Positions 7,754-17,324 of a stretch of DNA of 64,000 bases are shown piece by piece; position 1 is the stretch's first letter; each line of letters begins with the position of its first letter. Made by a program: the position numbers and the translations under genes. Below the pieces are notes generated by a model. It had not been told where the DNA came from. It saw nothing but the letters and a program-made list of their open reading frames with translations, and did no database searches. Source of the DNA: Streptomyces sp. MUM 203J (lineage in GTDB: Bacteria; Actinomycetota; Actinomycetes; Streptomycetales; Streptomycetaceae); NCBI RefSeq assembly GCF_022414595.1, contig NZ_JADWYO010000014.1, forward strand, positions 41,513 through 105,512, written 5' to 3'.

Positions 7754-9537
7754 TCGGCCTGGCACCCCCGGAGTACGACCCGGCGGCTCCTCGGTCCGCG
7801 ACGACCCTGCCCGTGGGCTCGCCCACCACCGTCCGCTCGTACGCGCGGGCCCTGCTGCGCCGCCATCGCAGGGCGTTCGCCCTGCTGGTGGGGGTGAACA
7901 CGGTCGCGGTCGTCGCGTCGATGACCGGTCCGTATCTGCTCGGCGCGCTGGTGGACCGGATCGCGACGGGGACGCGTGAGCTGCATCCGGAGCGGATGCT
8001 GGCCCTGTTCGCACTGGCCCTGCTGGTGCAGGCGGTGTTCATGCGGCTGGTGCGGCTGCGTGGGGCCATGCTCGGTGAGGAGATGCTGGCCGATCTGCGC
8101 GAGGACTTCCTCGTGCGGTCGGTACGGCTGCCGCCCGGGGTGCTGGAGCGGGCCGGGACGGGTGACCTGCTGTCCCGGATCACCACGGACGTGGACCGGC
8201 TGGCGGAGGCGATGCGCAAGGCCGTGCCGGAGCTGGCCGTGGGCGTGGTGTGGGTCGCGCTGCTGCTCGGCGGCATGGCGGCCGTCGCGCCGCCCCTGGC
8301 GCTGGCCGCGGTGGTGGCGGCGCCGCTGCTGCTGGCCGGTGCCCGCTGGTACTTCCGGCGCGCCCCGGCGGCGTACCGCTCCGAGGCCGCCGGATACGCG
8401 GCGGTCGCGGCGGCGCTGGCGGAGACGGTGGACGCGGGCCGCACGGTGGAGGCGCACCGGCTGGGTGCCCGGCGGGTGGCGCTGTCGGAGCGGCGGATCC
8501 GGGAGTGGACCGCCTGGGAACGCTACACCCTGTATCTGCGGACCGTGTTCCTGCCGGTCATCAGCCTCACGCACGCCGTGGTGCTGGTGGCGGTGCTGCT
8601 GATCGGCGGTGTGCTGGTGCTGCACGGCCGGCTCGACGTCGGCCAGCTCACCACGGGGGCGCTGCTGGCGCAGATGCTGGTCGACCCGATCGGGATCGTC
8701 ATCCGCTGGTACGACGAACTCCAGGTCGCACAGGTGTCGCTGGCGCGGCTGGTGGGCGTGCGCGAGGTGGAAGCGGACGCGGGTGACGGAGCCGTACGCC
8801 CGGAGGGGCGGGACGTGCGGGCGGACGAGGTGCGGTTCGGGTACCGGGAGGGCGTGGACGTGCTGCACACGGTGTCACTGACGGTGGCCCCGGGTACGCG
8901 GCTGGCCCTGGTGGGCCCCTCGGGTGCGGGCAAGTCGACGCTGGGGCGGCTGCTGGCCGGGATCTACGCGCCGGGCTCCGGGCGGGTCACACTGGGCGCG
9001 GCGGAGCTGGCCCGGATGCCGGCCGAGCGGGTGCGGGAGCATGTGGCGCTGGTGAACCAGGAGCACCATGTGTTCGTCGGGTCGCTGCGGGACAACCTGC
9101 GGCTGGCGCGGGCGGGCGCGGAGGACGGGGAGCTGTGGGCGGCGCTGCACGCGGTGGGCGCCGACGCCTGGGCGCGGGGGCTGCCGGAGGAGCTGGACAC
9201 CGAGGTCGGTTCCGGCGGCCGGGCGCTGACCCCGGCGCAGGCGCAGCAGGTGGCGCTGGCCCGGCTGGTGCTGGCGGACCCGCACACACTGGTCCTGGAC
9301 GAGGCGACGTCGCTGCTGGATCCGCGGGCGGCGCGGCATCTGGAGCGGTCGCTGGGGCGGGTGCTGGAGGGGCGCACGGTGGTCGCGATCGCGCACCGGC
9401 TGCACACGGCGCACGACGCGGACCTGATCGCGGTGGTGGAGGACGGCCGGATCGCCGAGCTGGGCACCCATGACGAGCTGGTCGCGACGGGCGGTGCGTA
9501 CGCGGCGCTGTGGCGGTCCTGGCACGGGGACGGGTGA
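7750..9537 (+). CDS. Heterodimeric ABC exporter subunit 2, degenerate signature motif
   Basis: A 595-residue half-transporter, translationally coupled to subunit 1 by a 4-nt overlap. The membrane domain is at about 30-325. The ATPase domain has Walker A VGPSGAGKST (about 387), Walker B TLVLDEATSLLD (about 516) and H-loop IAHRLHT (about 546), all intact, but the ABC signature reads LTPAQAQQVALAR (about 492) instead of LSGGQ. Paired head-to-tail with subunit 1 this gives one consensus ATP site and one site in which both Walker A and signature are lost, an asymmetric exporter of the BmrCD/TM287-288 kind. A strong inverted-repeat terminator follows 16 nt after the stop codon. Substrate unknown. 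Confidence 0.9.
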   Translation: MIGLAPPEYDPAAPRSATTLPVGSPTTVRSYARALLRRHRRAFALLVGVNTVAVVASMTGPYLLGALVDRIATGTRELHPERMLALFALALLVQAVFMRLVRLRGAMLGEEMLADLREDFLVRSVRLPPGVLERAGTGDLLSRITTDVDRLAEAMRKAVPELAVGVVWVALLLGGMAAVAPPLALAAVVAAPLLLAGARWYFRRAPAAYRSEAAGYAAVAAALAETVDAGRTVEAHRLGARRVALSERRIREWTAWERYTLYLRTVFLPVISLTHAVVLVAVLLIGGVLVLHGRLDVGQLTTGALLAQMLVDPIGIVIRWYDELQVAQVSLARLVGVREVEADAGDGAVRPEGRDVRADEVRFGYREGVDVLHTVSLTVAPGTRLALVGPSGAGKSTLGRLLAGIYAPGSGRVTLGAAELARMPAERVREHVALVNQEHHVFVGSLRDNLRLARAGAEDGELWAALHAVGADAWARGLPEELDTEVGSGGRALTPAQAQQVALARLVLADPHTLVLDEATSLLDPRAARHLERSLGRVLEGRTVVAIAHRLHTAHDADLIAVVEDGRIAELGTHDELVATGGAYAALWRSWHGDG

Positions 9538-9552
9538 GCTGCGGAACGCGAC

Positions 9553-9589
9553 GTGAGGGGCGGCCGACCTCGGGTCGGCCGCCCCTCAC
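9553..9589. terminator. Bidirectional terminator, 17-bp stem
   Basis: Bases 9553-9569 and 9573-9589 are exact reverse complements (GTGAGGGGCGGCCGACC and its complement) around a 3-nt loop. The structure lies between two convergent genes, the ABC exporter and the membrane hydrolase, and can serve both. There is no T-tract, as is common in Streptomyces. Confidence 0.85.
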
Positions 9590-9626
9590 GCATCCGGTGC
9601 CGGTGATGTGTCCGCAGTATCCGGGC

Positions 9627-10421
9627 TCAGAGCGTGGCGTTGAGGGCCACCGCCCCGCCCACACCGCCGAGGATCATGAACGCGGGCATCAGCACCCGGA
9701 CCTCCACCCAGGCACCCGCCTTGAAGCGCATGGCCTTGGGCGGGCCGACCGGGTACCAGCGCTTGCGGCCGACGGGGATGGGCCACAGGACCGGGCAGCC
9801 GGACACGGTCAGCGCGTCCCCGATGTCATGGACGAGCGCGCCCAGCACGATGGGCAGCCCCAGCCACAGGTACTCCTGGCCGGGCGCCTCGAAGAGCCAG
9901 TTCGCCCCGTTGCCGGGCTGGTCCAGTATGCTGGCGAGGATCCAGGCGCTCGTCGCGCCGAGCAGCCACACCAGCACGTCGCTGGAGACCCGGGCCGCCC
10001 GCCACAGCAGCCCTTCCACGGCCAGCACCAGGTGCACGAACAGGATCGCGAGGACCGCCCAGCGGCCACCCAGGTAGGCGATCCCGGAGAACCCCGCACC
10101 CACCGCCACGGCCCAGGCCCAGGTATGGGTGAGGGTGCGGTGGCCGCCCCGCTTGTTCGGGTCGCCGGGCTTGCGGGTCGCCTTGTAGACCGCGTGCGAC
10201 AGCCTGTCGACGATCTCGCAGAGCCAGCGGGACAGCGGTCCGAAGGCGCGCGAGATCGTCGCGGACTTGTGGTCGAGGTCGGGAGCGAGGGCCGCTCCGG
10301 CGCAGATCAGCGCGCCGACGACGAGCACGGGCCATGGCATCGGGTGGCCGGCGGCCGCGGTCGCGGCACCCACCCCCAGCCAGGCTGCCGCGCCGGAGAG
10401 AGAGTGCGCCGGTCCCATCAT
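9627..10421 (-). CDS. Membrane-bound metal-dependent hydrolase (YdjM/DUF457 type)
   Basis: 264 residues. The N-terminal MMGPAHSLSGAAAW with an early conserved His, the motif LAPDLDHKSATISR, and the later HRTLTHTWAWA form the metal-ligand pattern of the YdjM/DUF457 family of predicted membrane-bound hydrolases related to phospholipase C-like enzymes. Four or more hydrophobic helices are visible (about 10-45, 100-125, 130-150, 215-260). The biochemical role in actinobacteria is not established. It is divergent from the helicase gene, with 122 bp between the starts. A start at the second Met is equally possible. Confidence 0.8.
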   Translation of the reverse strand: MMGPAHSLSGAAAWLGVGAATAAAGHPMPWPVLVVGALICAGAALAPDLDHKSATISRAFGPLSRWLCEIVDRLSHAVYKATRKPGDPNKRGGHRTLTHTWAWAVAVGAGFSGIAYLGGRWAVLAILFVHLVLAVEGLLWRAARVSSDVLVWLLGATSAWILASILDQPGNGANWLFEAPGQEYLWLGLPIVLGALVHDIGDALTVSGCPVLWPIPVGRKRWYPVGPPKAMRFKAGAWVEVRVLMPAFMILGGVGGAVALNATL

Positions 10422-10543
10422 GGTGTGTGCCCGCCCCCAGTGTTCGTGCCGTGTAGCCGAGTTGACGGCACAGGGTACCGCCCGTGATCTTCGGCCCGGT
10501 GCCCGGTTCCCCTTTCACAGGGGAAGGCAGGCAAGATGGAGGC

Positions 10544-13057
10544 GTGACCCTTATCGATCAGCTCCCGCAGTCCGCCGATCCCGATGCCCTCTTCGAGGCC
10601 TTCTCGTCCTGGGCGGAGGGCCGGGGCATCAGCCTCTACCCGGCCCAGGAGGAGGCGCTGATCGAGGTGGTCTCCGGCGCCAACGTGATCCTCTCGACCC
10701 CCACCGGCTCCGGCAAGAGCCTGGTCGCGGCGGGTGCCCACTTCACGGCGCTGGCCAACGACCAGGTCACCTTCTACACCGCGCCGATCAAGGCGCTGGT
10801 GTCGGAGAAGTTCTTCGACCTGTGCAAGCTGTTCGGTACCGAGAACGTGGGCATGCTGACCGGCGACGCGTCCGTGAACGCCGACGCGCCCGTCATCTGC
10901 TGTACGGCGGAGGTGCTGGCGTCGATCGCGCTGCGGGACGGCAAGGACGCCGACATCGGCCAGGTCGTGATGGACGAGTTCCACTTCTACGCCGAACCGG
11001 ACCGGGGCTGGGCCTGGCAGATCCCGCTGCTGGAGCTGCCGCAGGCGCAGTTCGTCCTCATGTCCGCGACGCTCGGTGACGTCTCGATGTTCGAGAAGGA
11101 CCTGACGCGCCGCACCGGCCGCCCCACCGCCACGGTCCGGTCCGCGACCCGCCCGGTGCCGTTGTCGTACGAGTACCGGACCACACCGATCACGGAGACG
11201 CTGACCGAGCTGCTCCAGACCAGGCAGGCGCCGGTCTACATCGTGCACTTCACGCAGGCGGCGGCCGTCGAGCGGGCGCAGTCGCTGATGAGCATCAACA
11301 TGTGCACGCGTGAGGAGAAGGACCAGATCGCCGAGCTCATCGGCAACTTCCGCTTCACCACCAAGTTCGGCCGCAACCTGTCGCGTTACGTCCGGCACGG
11401 GATCGGGGTGCACCACGCGGGCATGCTGCCCAAGTACCGCCGCCTGGTGGAGAAGCTGGCGCAGGCCGGTCTGCTGAAGGTGATCTGCGGGACGGACACG
11501 CTCGGCGTCGGGGTCAACGTCCCCATCCGTACGGTGCTGTTCACGGCGCTGACGAAGTACGACGGGAACCGGGTGCGGACGCTGCGGGCGCGCGAGTTCC
11601 ACCAGATCGCGGGCCGCGCGGGGCGGGCGGGCTTCGACACGTCCGGGTTCGTGGTGGCGCAGGCACCCGAGCACGTCATCGAGAACGAGAAGGCGCTCGC
11701 GAAGGCGGGGGACGATCCGAAGAAGCGCCGCAAGGTGGTGCGGAAGAAGGCGCCGGAGGGCTTCGTCAACTGGTCGCAGAACACCTTCGAGAAGCTGATC
11801 GCGTCCGAGCCGGAGCCGCTGACCTCCCGCTTCCGGGTCACACACACCATGCTGCTGTCGGTGATCGCCCGCCCGGGCAACGCCTTCGAGGCGATGCGGC
11901 GGCTTCTGGAGGACAACCACGAGCCGCGGAGGAACCAGCTCCGCCACATCCGCCGGGCCATCGCCATCTACCGCTCGCTGCTGGACGGCGGCGTGGTGGA
12001 GCAGCTGGACACCCCGGACGCGGAGGGCCGCACGATCCGGCTGACCGTGGACCTCCAGCAGGACTTCGCCCTCAACCAGCCGCTGTCGACGTTCGCGCTG
12101 GCCGCGTTCGACCTCCTGGACCCGGAGTCCCCGTCGTACGCGCTCGACATGGTGTCGGTCGTCGAGTCCACGCTGGACGACCCCCGGCAGATCCTGGCCG
12201 CCCAGCAGAACAAGGCGCGCGCCGAGGCGGTCTCCGCGATGAAGGCGGACGGCGTCGAGTACGAGGAGCGCATGGAGCGGCTCCAGGACGTCACCTACCC
12301 GAAGCCGCTGGACGAGCTGCTGTGGCACGCCTACGGCACCTACCGGAAGTCGCACCCGTGGGTGGGCGACCACCCGGTGTCCCCCAAGTCGGTGATCCGG
12401 GACATGTACGAACGGGCGCTGTCCTTCACCGAGTTCACGTCGTTCTACGAACTGGCCCGCACCGAGGGCATCGTGCTGCGCTATCTGGCGGGCGCGTACA
12501 AGGCGCTGGACCACACGATCCCCGACGACCTGAAGACCGAGGACCTGGAGGACCTGATCGCCTGGATGGGCGAGATGGTGCGGCAGGTCGACTCCAGCCT
12601 GCTGGACGAGTGGGAGCAGCTGGCCAACCCGGAGGTGGAGACCGCGGAGCAGGCGCAGGAGAAGGCCGACCAGGTCAGGCCGGTCACGGCCAACGCCCGT
12701 GCGTTCCGGGTGCTGGTGCGTAACGCGATGTTCCGACGGGTGGAGCTGGCCGCGCTGGACGACGTGGACGAGCTGGGCGAGATGGACGGCGAGTCCGGCT
12801 GGGACGCCGACCGGTGGGGCGAGGTACTGGACCGGTACTGGGACGAGTACGAGGACCTGGGCACCGGCCCGGACGCCCGGGGCCCGAAGCTGCTGTCCAT
12901 CGAGGAGGACGGGCAGCACGGGCTGTGGCGCGTCCGCCAGACCTTCGCGGACCCGGCCGGTGACCACGACTGGGGCATCAGCGCGGAGGTGGACCTGGCC
13001 GCGTCGGACGAGGAAGGGCGGGCGGTCGTCCGCGTGACGGACGTGGGCCCGTTCTGA
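10544..13057 (+). CDS. DEAD/DEAH-box RNA helicase with C-terminal DUF3516
   Basis: 837 residues from a GTG at 10544 after ATGGAGGC. The helicase core carries motif I STPTGSGKSLVA (about 48), motif II VMDEFHFY (about 142), motif III LMSATLGD, and motif VI HQIAGRAGRAGFDTSG in the second RecA domain. It belongs to the Ski2/Mtr4-like superfamily 2 group. The C-terminal half (about 430-837) matches the actinobacterial DUF3516 extension. The predicted role is ATP-dependent RNA (or RNA/DNA) unwinding, possibly in RNA decay; the substrate is unknown. An inverted repeat (TTCCCC 10507-10512, GGGGAA 10520-10525) precedes the ribosome binding site and could affect translation. An upstream ATG in frame at 10484 is less well placed. 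Confidence 0.9.
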   Translation: MTLIDQLPQSADPDALFEAFSSWAEGRGISLYPAQEEALIEVVSGANVILSTPTGSGKSLVAAGAHFTALANDQVTFYTAPIKALVSEKFFDLCKLFGTENVGMLTGDASVNADAPVICCTAEVLASIALRDGKDADIGQVVMDEFHFYAEPDRGWAWQIPLLELPQAQFVLMSATLGDVSMFEKDLTRRTGRPTATVRSATRPVPLSYEYRTTPITETLTELLQTRQAPVYIVHFTQAAAVERAQSLMSINMCTREEKDQIAELIGNFRFTTKFGRNLSRYVRHGIGVHHAGMLPKYRRLVEKLAQAGLLKVICGTDTLGVGVNVPIRTVLFTALTKYDGNRVRTLRAREFHQIAGRAGRAGFDTSGFVVAQAPEHVIENEKALAKAGDDPKKRRKVVRKKAPEGFVNWSQNTFEKLIASEPEPLTSRFRVTHTMLLSVIARPGNAFEAMRRLLEDNHEPRRNQLRHIRRAIAIYRSLLDGGVVEQLDTPDAEGRTIRLTVDLQQDFALNQPLSTFALAAFDLLDPESPSYALDMVSVVESTLDDPRQILAAQQNKARAEAVSAMKADGVEYEERMERLQDVTYPKPLDELLWHAYGTYRKSHPWVGDHPVSPKSVIRDMYERALSFTEFTSFYELARTEGIVLRYLAGAYKALDHTIPDDLKTEDLEDLIAWMGEMVRQVDSSLLDEWEQLANPEVETAEQAQEKADQVRPVTANARAFRVLVRNAMFRRVELAALDDVDELGEMDGESGWDADRWGEVLDRYWDEYEDLGTGPDARGPKLLSIEEDGQHGLWRVRQTFADPAGDHDWGISAEVDLAASDEEGRAVVRVTDVGPF

Positions 13058-13106
13058 CGCGTGCGCCGGGCCCTTCCGGGAGCTCTGCCCCCGGGCCTGG
13101 CCCGGC

Positions 13107-13307
13107 TCACAGCCCGGGCAGCGGCTCCTGGGCCACCTCGTGGCGCCGCGCCCGCACCTCCGCCCGCGCCGGGTGCAGCTTCGCGTCGCAGGAGGGGCCC
13201 AGGCCGCTGCGCCGGGAGGCCCGTCCTGTGAGTGGCCGGCCGCACAGTCGGCACCGCATGGGGCGCAGGGCCGGATCGTCGCCGTCCGGCAGGAGGTGGT
13301 CGGTCAT
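13107..13307 (-). CDS. Small zinc-finger-like protein (DUF6011 type)
   Basis: 66 residues: CRLCGRPLTG followed by a basic segment and LGPSCDAKL, a CxxC plus GxxC arrangement that probably holds a zinc ion. This is the pattern of DUF6011 proteins, short proteins of unknown function. The start overlaps the stop of the DUF4389 gene by 4 nt, so the two are translationally coupled. Convergent with the helicase gene, 49 bp apart. Confidence 0.75.
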   Translation of the reverse strand: MTDHLLPDGDDPALRPMRCRLCGRPLTGRASRRSGLGPSCDAKLHPARAEVRARRHEVAQEPLPGL

Positions 13308-13990
13308 ACGGCCTTTTCTACCCCGGCGGGTCCGTTCGGGTCCTCCCCGCCCTGGTCCAGCCGGAACGGCGGGTACGCGTCCGTCATGAGGCTCGCGTAC
13401 GCGACGACCCGCATCACCCAGCGGTTCAGGCCGATGACGAGGTCGAAGATGCCGGGCGGGTAGCGGTCGGTGAAGGCGAGGGCGAAGCCGGCGATCAGGA
13501 CCAGCAGCAGGATGAGCCCGCCGCTCGCCCACCCCATGCGCCCGCCCCCGGCGAAGAACCCGACGATCAGGTAGTGCGGGATGGCCAGCAGCCACCACTT
13601 GACCAGCACCGTCGAGCGGGACAGCCGCTCGGGGTAGGCGATGTCGAGGCGGGCCGGGTAGTCGGGCTCGGGACCCAGGCTGAACGGCGGGTAGCGGTCG
13701 GTGCCGAGGCCGCCGTACGTGTAGTAGCTGACACGCCAGGACCAGCGCAGCACGCCCAGGTTGAAGTCGAACAGGGCGCGCGGGTAGCGCTCGGTGAACA
13801 GGATCGCGAAGAACGCGATGACCGCGACCACGAAGAACGCGATCCAGAGGAACGTCAGCAGGATGTAGTGCGGGATCGCGAGGATCCACTTCACCAGCCA
13901 CAGCCAGCGCGACAGCGGGGTGTCGAGGCGGGCGGCGACGGTGACGGAGGCGTACGGGGTGACCGCAGCCGGGGAGACAGCAGCGTTCAT
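13304..13990 (-). CDS. DUF4389 membrane protein
   Basis: 228 residues with an internal duplication: LVKWILAIPHYILLTFLW near residue 33 is echoed by VLVKWWLLAIPHYLIVGFF near residue 135, and each half ends in a TERYP/TDRYPP ... DFNLG/DLVIG segment. Three to four membrane helices lie in these repeats. This matches DUF4389, a membrane family common in actinobacteria with no assigned function. The ATG at 13990 has only a weak GGTGG upstream; an in-frame ATG 12 nt earlier (MLVIMNAAV) is an alternative. First gene of a two-gene unit with the DUF6011 gene. Confidence 0.82.
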   Translation of the reverse strand: MNAAVSPAAVTPYASVTVAARLDTPLSRWLWLVKWILAIPHYILLTFLWIAFFVVAVIAFFAILFTERYPRALFDFNLGVLRWSWRVSYYTYGGLGTDRYPPFSLGPEPDYPARLDIAYPERLSRSTVLVKWWLLAIPHYLIVGFFAGGGRMGWASGGLILLLVLIAGFALAFTDRYPPGIFDLVIGLNRWVMRVVAYASLMTDAYPPFRLDQGGEDPNGPAGVEKAV

Positions 13991-14051
13991 GATCACCAGC
14001 ATCCCACCGGACTCCGGGAGCTGCCACCGGAGCCCGGTGCGCTGCCGGGCG

Positions 14052-14879
14052 TCAGCCGAAGTGGGCCGGGTCCGGCCCGAGCCGCCTTCCCTCGTCGAGG
14101 GCGGCGAACGCGGCGAGGTCGTCGGCATCCAGCTCGAAGCCGAAGACCTCGATGTTCTCCTCGATGCGGGAGGGCGTCACCGACTTGGGGATGACGATGT
14201 TGCCGAGCTGGAGGTGCCAGCGCAGCACCGCCTGGGCCGGGGTGCGTCCGTGCTTGCGGGCGATCTCGACGACCGCGGGCAGCTCCAGCAGGCCCCGGCC
14301 CTGGCCGAGCGGCGACCACGCCTCGGTGGCGATGCCGTGGCGGGCGTGGAAGGCGCGGGTCTCGGCCTGGGCGAGCTGCGGGTGCAGCTCGATCTGGTTG
14401 ACCGCGGGCACGACGGACGTGGCGTCCATCAGCCGCTCCAGGTGCTCGGGGAGGAAGTTGGACACCCCGATCGCCTTCGCGCGACCGTCCGCGAGGATCT
14501 TCTCCAGCGCCCTGTACGTGTCGATGTACGCGCCCTTGGCCGGGACCGGCCAGTGGATCAGGTACAGGTCGACATGGTCGAGGCCGAGCCGCTCCAGGGA
14601 GGCGTCGAAGGCACGCAGCGTGGAGTCGTGGCCCTGCTCGCCGTTCCAGAGCTTCGTCGTCACGAACAGCTCGTCGCGGGGGATGCCGGAGGCGGCGACG
14701 GCCTGGCCGGTACCGCGCTCGTTGTCGTACACGGCGGCCGTGTCGATGCTGCGGTAACCGGCCTCCAGGGCCTTGCCGACAGCGGTGGCGGCCTGGTCGT
14801 CCGGGACCTGCCAGACGCCGAAGCCGAGCTGGGGCATCGCGGTGCCGTTGTTGAGCGTGAGGGACGGGACCTTGGTCAC
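14052..14879 (-). CDS. Aldo/keto reductase
   Basis: 275 residues from a GTG at 14879 (AAGGA 11 nt upstream). The AKR barrel carries the catalytic tetrad context DTAAVYDNE (Asp, Tyr), FVTTKLW (Lys) and LIHWPVP (His), and the NADPH-binding IPKSVTPSRIEEN near the C-terminus. It is closest to the AKR5 2,5-diketo-D-gluconate reductase-like group, NADPH-dependent enzymes with broad aldehyde/ketone substrates. The physiological substrate cannot be read. It follows the PadR/ABC operon with a 103-bp gap and may be transcribed separately. Confidence 0.9.
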   Translation of the reverse strand: MTKVPSLTLNNGTAMPQLGFGVWQVPDDQAATAVGKALEAGYRSIDTAAVYDNERGTGQAVAASGIPRDELFVTTKLWNGEQGHDSTLRAFDASLERLGLDHVDLYLIHWPVPAKGAYIDTYRALEKILADGRAKAIGVSNFLPEHLERLMDATSVVPAVNQIELHPQLAQAETRAFHARHGIATEAWSPLGQGRGLLELPAVVEIARKHGRTPAQAVLRWHLQLGNIVIPKSVTPSRIEENIEVFGFELDADDLAAFAALDEGRRLGPDPAHFG

Positions 14880-14982
14880 GTGGGGTGGATCCTTGCGTCG
14901 TCGGTCGGTGCTTCGTTCAGCTGAAGGTTGAACCGTCATCCACCGGAGATCATTCCCGGTCGCACGCCCGCACGGCGGGAGC

Positions 14983-17319
14983 TCAGGCCACCGCGCTCAG
15001 CGTGTCCGCCAGCCTGCGCCGTGCCGCCCGCGCCGCCGGCAGCACGGCGAGGGCCGCCGCACCGATGACCGCGCCCGCCCCGAGGGCCAGGAGCTGGAGC
15101 GCGGACGGGCCGTGGGCGATGCCCGCGCCCATGCCGCTGGTGTGGCCCTGCCAGTCGATCAGCCAGTGGGCGAGCGGCACCCCCAGAGCCGTACCGGCGA
15201 GCGCTGCGGCCAGGGCGGTCCAGCCGACGGCGGTGACCGTGACAGCGGTGATCTGGCGCGGGGACAGCCCCATGGCCTTCAGTGCCAGCAGGTCCCGCTC
15301 CCCGTCCCGTACGGTCCCGCCGATCGCCGTCGACACCTCGGTGAGCCCGATCAGGGCCAGGACGGCGATCAGGCCGACCACGACGCCCTTCAGGGAGGTG
15401 AGCCGGTCGGCGGGGCCTGCGACCTCGTGGATGTCGAGGCGCCCGGCCGCGGCCTCGGTCAGTTCGGCGCGCACGGCATGCGGGTCGGCGCCGGGGCGCA
15501 GGCGTACGTGGTAGAGGGTGGGCTCCAGTGCGGGGTCGTTCTCGCGCAGGGTGTCCAGCGACGTGGAGACCACCCGGCCGCCGTTCTCGGGCTCGATGCT
15601 CCGGCCGACGAGGTGCAGCACCTGCGGGTGTCCGGCGACGGTGAGCCGCACCCAGTCCCCCACCCGGACGTCGAGCAGGTCCAGCAGGCCCTGTCCGGCG
15701 ACGGCCTCGTCGGGGCCGCGGGCGGGGCGGCCCTCCACGACGGAGTACGGGTACGGGTCCTGCCGGGTGCCGAGGCCGCGCAGCGCAATGGTGCCCGTCT
15801 GGCCCGGGACCAGGGCGGCGACCTCAAGGCCGCGGTGGGCGGCGGCCACGTCGGGGCTGCGCTGGAGCAGCGCCCGGGCCTCGCGGTCCCCGACGCCGTC
15901 GGCGGGGCGGGCGGTGAGCGCGGCGGGCAGACCGAGCTGATCGGGGCGGGACTCGAAGCGCTCCAGGGTCGTCCAGGCGCCGAGCGCCACGGTGATCAGC
16001 AGCAGCGGGAGGGCCAGCCGGGCCACGGCCGCGGGCGTGGTCAGGGCGTGGCCGCGGCGGGCCCGGCCGAGGACGCGCCCCCGCCCGAAGGCGCGGTGCC
16101 AGCCGAGGACCAGGGCGGGAGGGACGCGGGGGACGGACAGGGCGCGGAGCACGGGACGGGACAGGCCGTGGCCGCCGCGCGGGGTGGCGGCCGTCCCGGC
16201 GGGGACGGGCGGCACCCGTCCGGCGCGCCAGGCCGCGAGGCCGGTGGCGGCACCGATCAGGACGACGACGGCCACGGGTATGCCGAGCAGCGCGGCGGTG
16301 TGGCCGGCCAGGCCCTGCCAGACTCCGACGGCCTCCCCGAGCCGCCCCGGCAGGTGTCGGCCGAGCCCCTGGACGAGCGCGGTGGCGAGGGCGGCACCGA
16401 GGGCCGCGTACGCCAGATGCTGGACGAGGTAGGCGCGGACGACCTGGCCGGGGGTGAAGCCGATGGCCTTGAGGACGGAGATGTCGCGGAGGTGGCCCCG
16501 TACGCGGGTGCTGATCGCGCCGAAGACGGCGAGCGCTGCGGCGGCCAGCGCCCCGAGCCCGAACAGGCCCAGGACCTGGCCGAGGAGCCGGGTGTCGCCC
16601 TGCGCCTCGGCGCGGGCCTGCTGCCAGGGGGTGACGTCGGTGACGGCGCCCGCGCCGAGCACGGTGACGGCGCGCTGAACGGCGTACGCGGTGTCGTCGG
16701 CGTGGCCGAGCCGCAGTCCGGTGACCCGGCCGGGAGTGCCGGGGGCCGCCGCGACGGCCGTCGGCCGCGCCCAGACCGTGCCGGGACGCTCGCCCGGTTC
16801 GTAGCGGGGTTCCGCGGTGTCCGCCACGCCGAGGACGGTGAGGGTACGGCGGTCGGTGCCCGGCAGGGTGAGCGTGTCGCCCGGCTCCGCGACCAGCGCG
16901 GCGGCGAGGCCGCTGTCGAGGACGACACCCTCCGGGACGGCCGGGTCGAGCCAGCGGCCCGAGGTGAGCAGGGGGCGGCCGATGGCGGGCGGGGTGTCGG
17001 GGGCGGCGCGCAGCTCGACGGTGGCGCGGACGCCGCCCGAGGTGACCCCGGTGGTGACGGTGTCGTACGGGCCCGTCACCGCGGCCACGCCGTTGAGGTC
17101 GGCGAGCGGGGCGGGGTCGGCGGCGCGGGTGGTGTGGAGCCAGACGTGGGCGCCGTGGGACTGGGTGAAGATCCGCTGCCAGGGGTTGGTGGCGTAGCCG
17201 AAGAGGGCGGCGGCGAGCAGCAGGGAGGCGACGATCCCGGCGGTGGCGGAGACCAGGAACAGCGCCTCGCCCCGGTGGGTCCGCTGGGAGGCGTGCGCCC
17301 AGCGCAGCATGGCCCGCAC
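14983..17319 (-). CDS. ABC transporter permease (FtsX/MacB type, two FtsX domains)
   Basis: 778 residues. One N-terminal helix (about 20-40) precedes a periplasmic-type domain (about 45-245). Helices then cluster at about 255-370, with a second extracytoplasmic segment at about 430-615 and a final FtsX domain at about 630-778 (VVVGLIAVLALIGLTEVSTAIG, ITAVTVTAVGWTALAAALAG). The architecture is that of MacB/LolC-like mechanotransmission transporters: substrate is moved in the cell envelope rather than through the helices. It pairs with the ATPase encoded immediately upstream (5-nt gap). The GTG start at 17319 has AGGGA 9 nt upstream; the ATG at 17310 is the alternative. Likely under the PadR regulator encoded at the head of the operon. 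Confidence 0.9.
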   Translation of the reverse strand: MRAMLRWAHASQRTHRGEALFLVSATAGIVASLLLAAALFGYATNPWQRIFTQSHGAHVWLHTTRAADPAPLADLNGVAAVTGPYDTVTTGVTSGGVRATVELRAAPDTPPAIGRPLLTSGRWLDPAVPEGVVLDSGLAAALVAEPGDTLTLPGTDRRTLTVLGVADTAEPRYEPGERPGTVWARPTAVAAAPGTPGRVTGLRLGHADDTAYAVQRAVTVLGAGAVTDVTPWQQARAEAQGDTRLLGQVLGLFGLGALAAAALAVFGAISTRVRGHLRDISVLKAIGFTPGQVVRAYLVQHLAYAALGAALATALVQGLGRHLPGRLGEAVGVWQGLAGHTAALLGIPVAVVVLIGAATGLAAWRAGRVPPVPAGTAATPRGGHGLSRPVLRALSVPRVPPALVLGWHRAFGRGRVLGRARRGHALTTPAAVARLALPLLLITVALGAWTTLERFESRPDQLGLPAALTARPADGVGDREARALLQRSPDVAAAHRGLEVAALVPGQTGTIALRGLGTRQDPYPYSVVEGRPARGPDEAVAGQGLLDLLDVRVGDWVRLTVAGHPQVLHLVGRSIEPENGGRVVSTSLDTLRENDPALEPTLYHVRLRPGADPHAVRAELTEAAAGRLDIHEVAGPADRLTSLKGVVVGLIAVLALIGLTEVSTAIGGTVRDGERDLLALKAMGLSPRQITAVTVTAVGWTALAAALAGTALGVPLAHWLIDWQGHTSGMGAGIAHGPSALQLLALGAGAVIGAAALAVLPAARAARRRLADTLSAVA

Positions 17320-17324
17320 GGCGG

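Noticed and set aside
10418..12967. 849-codon minus-strand frame opposite the helicase gene
   Set aside because: Composition is that of a shadow frame and the plus strand carries clear helicase motifs throughout.
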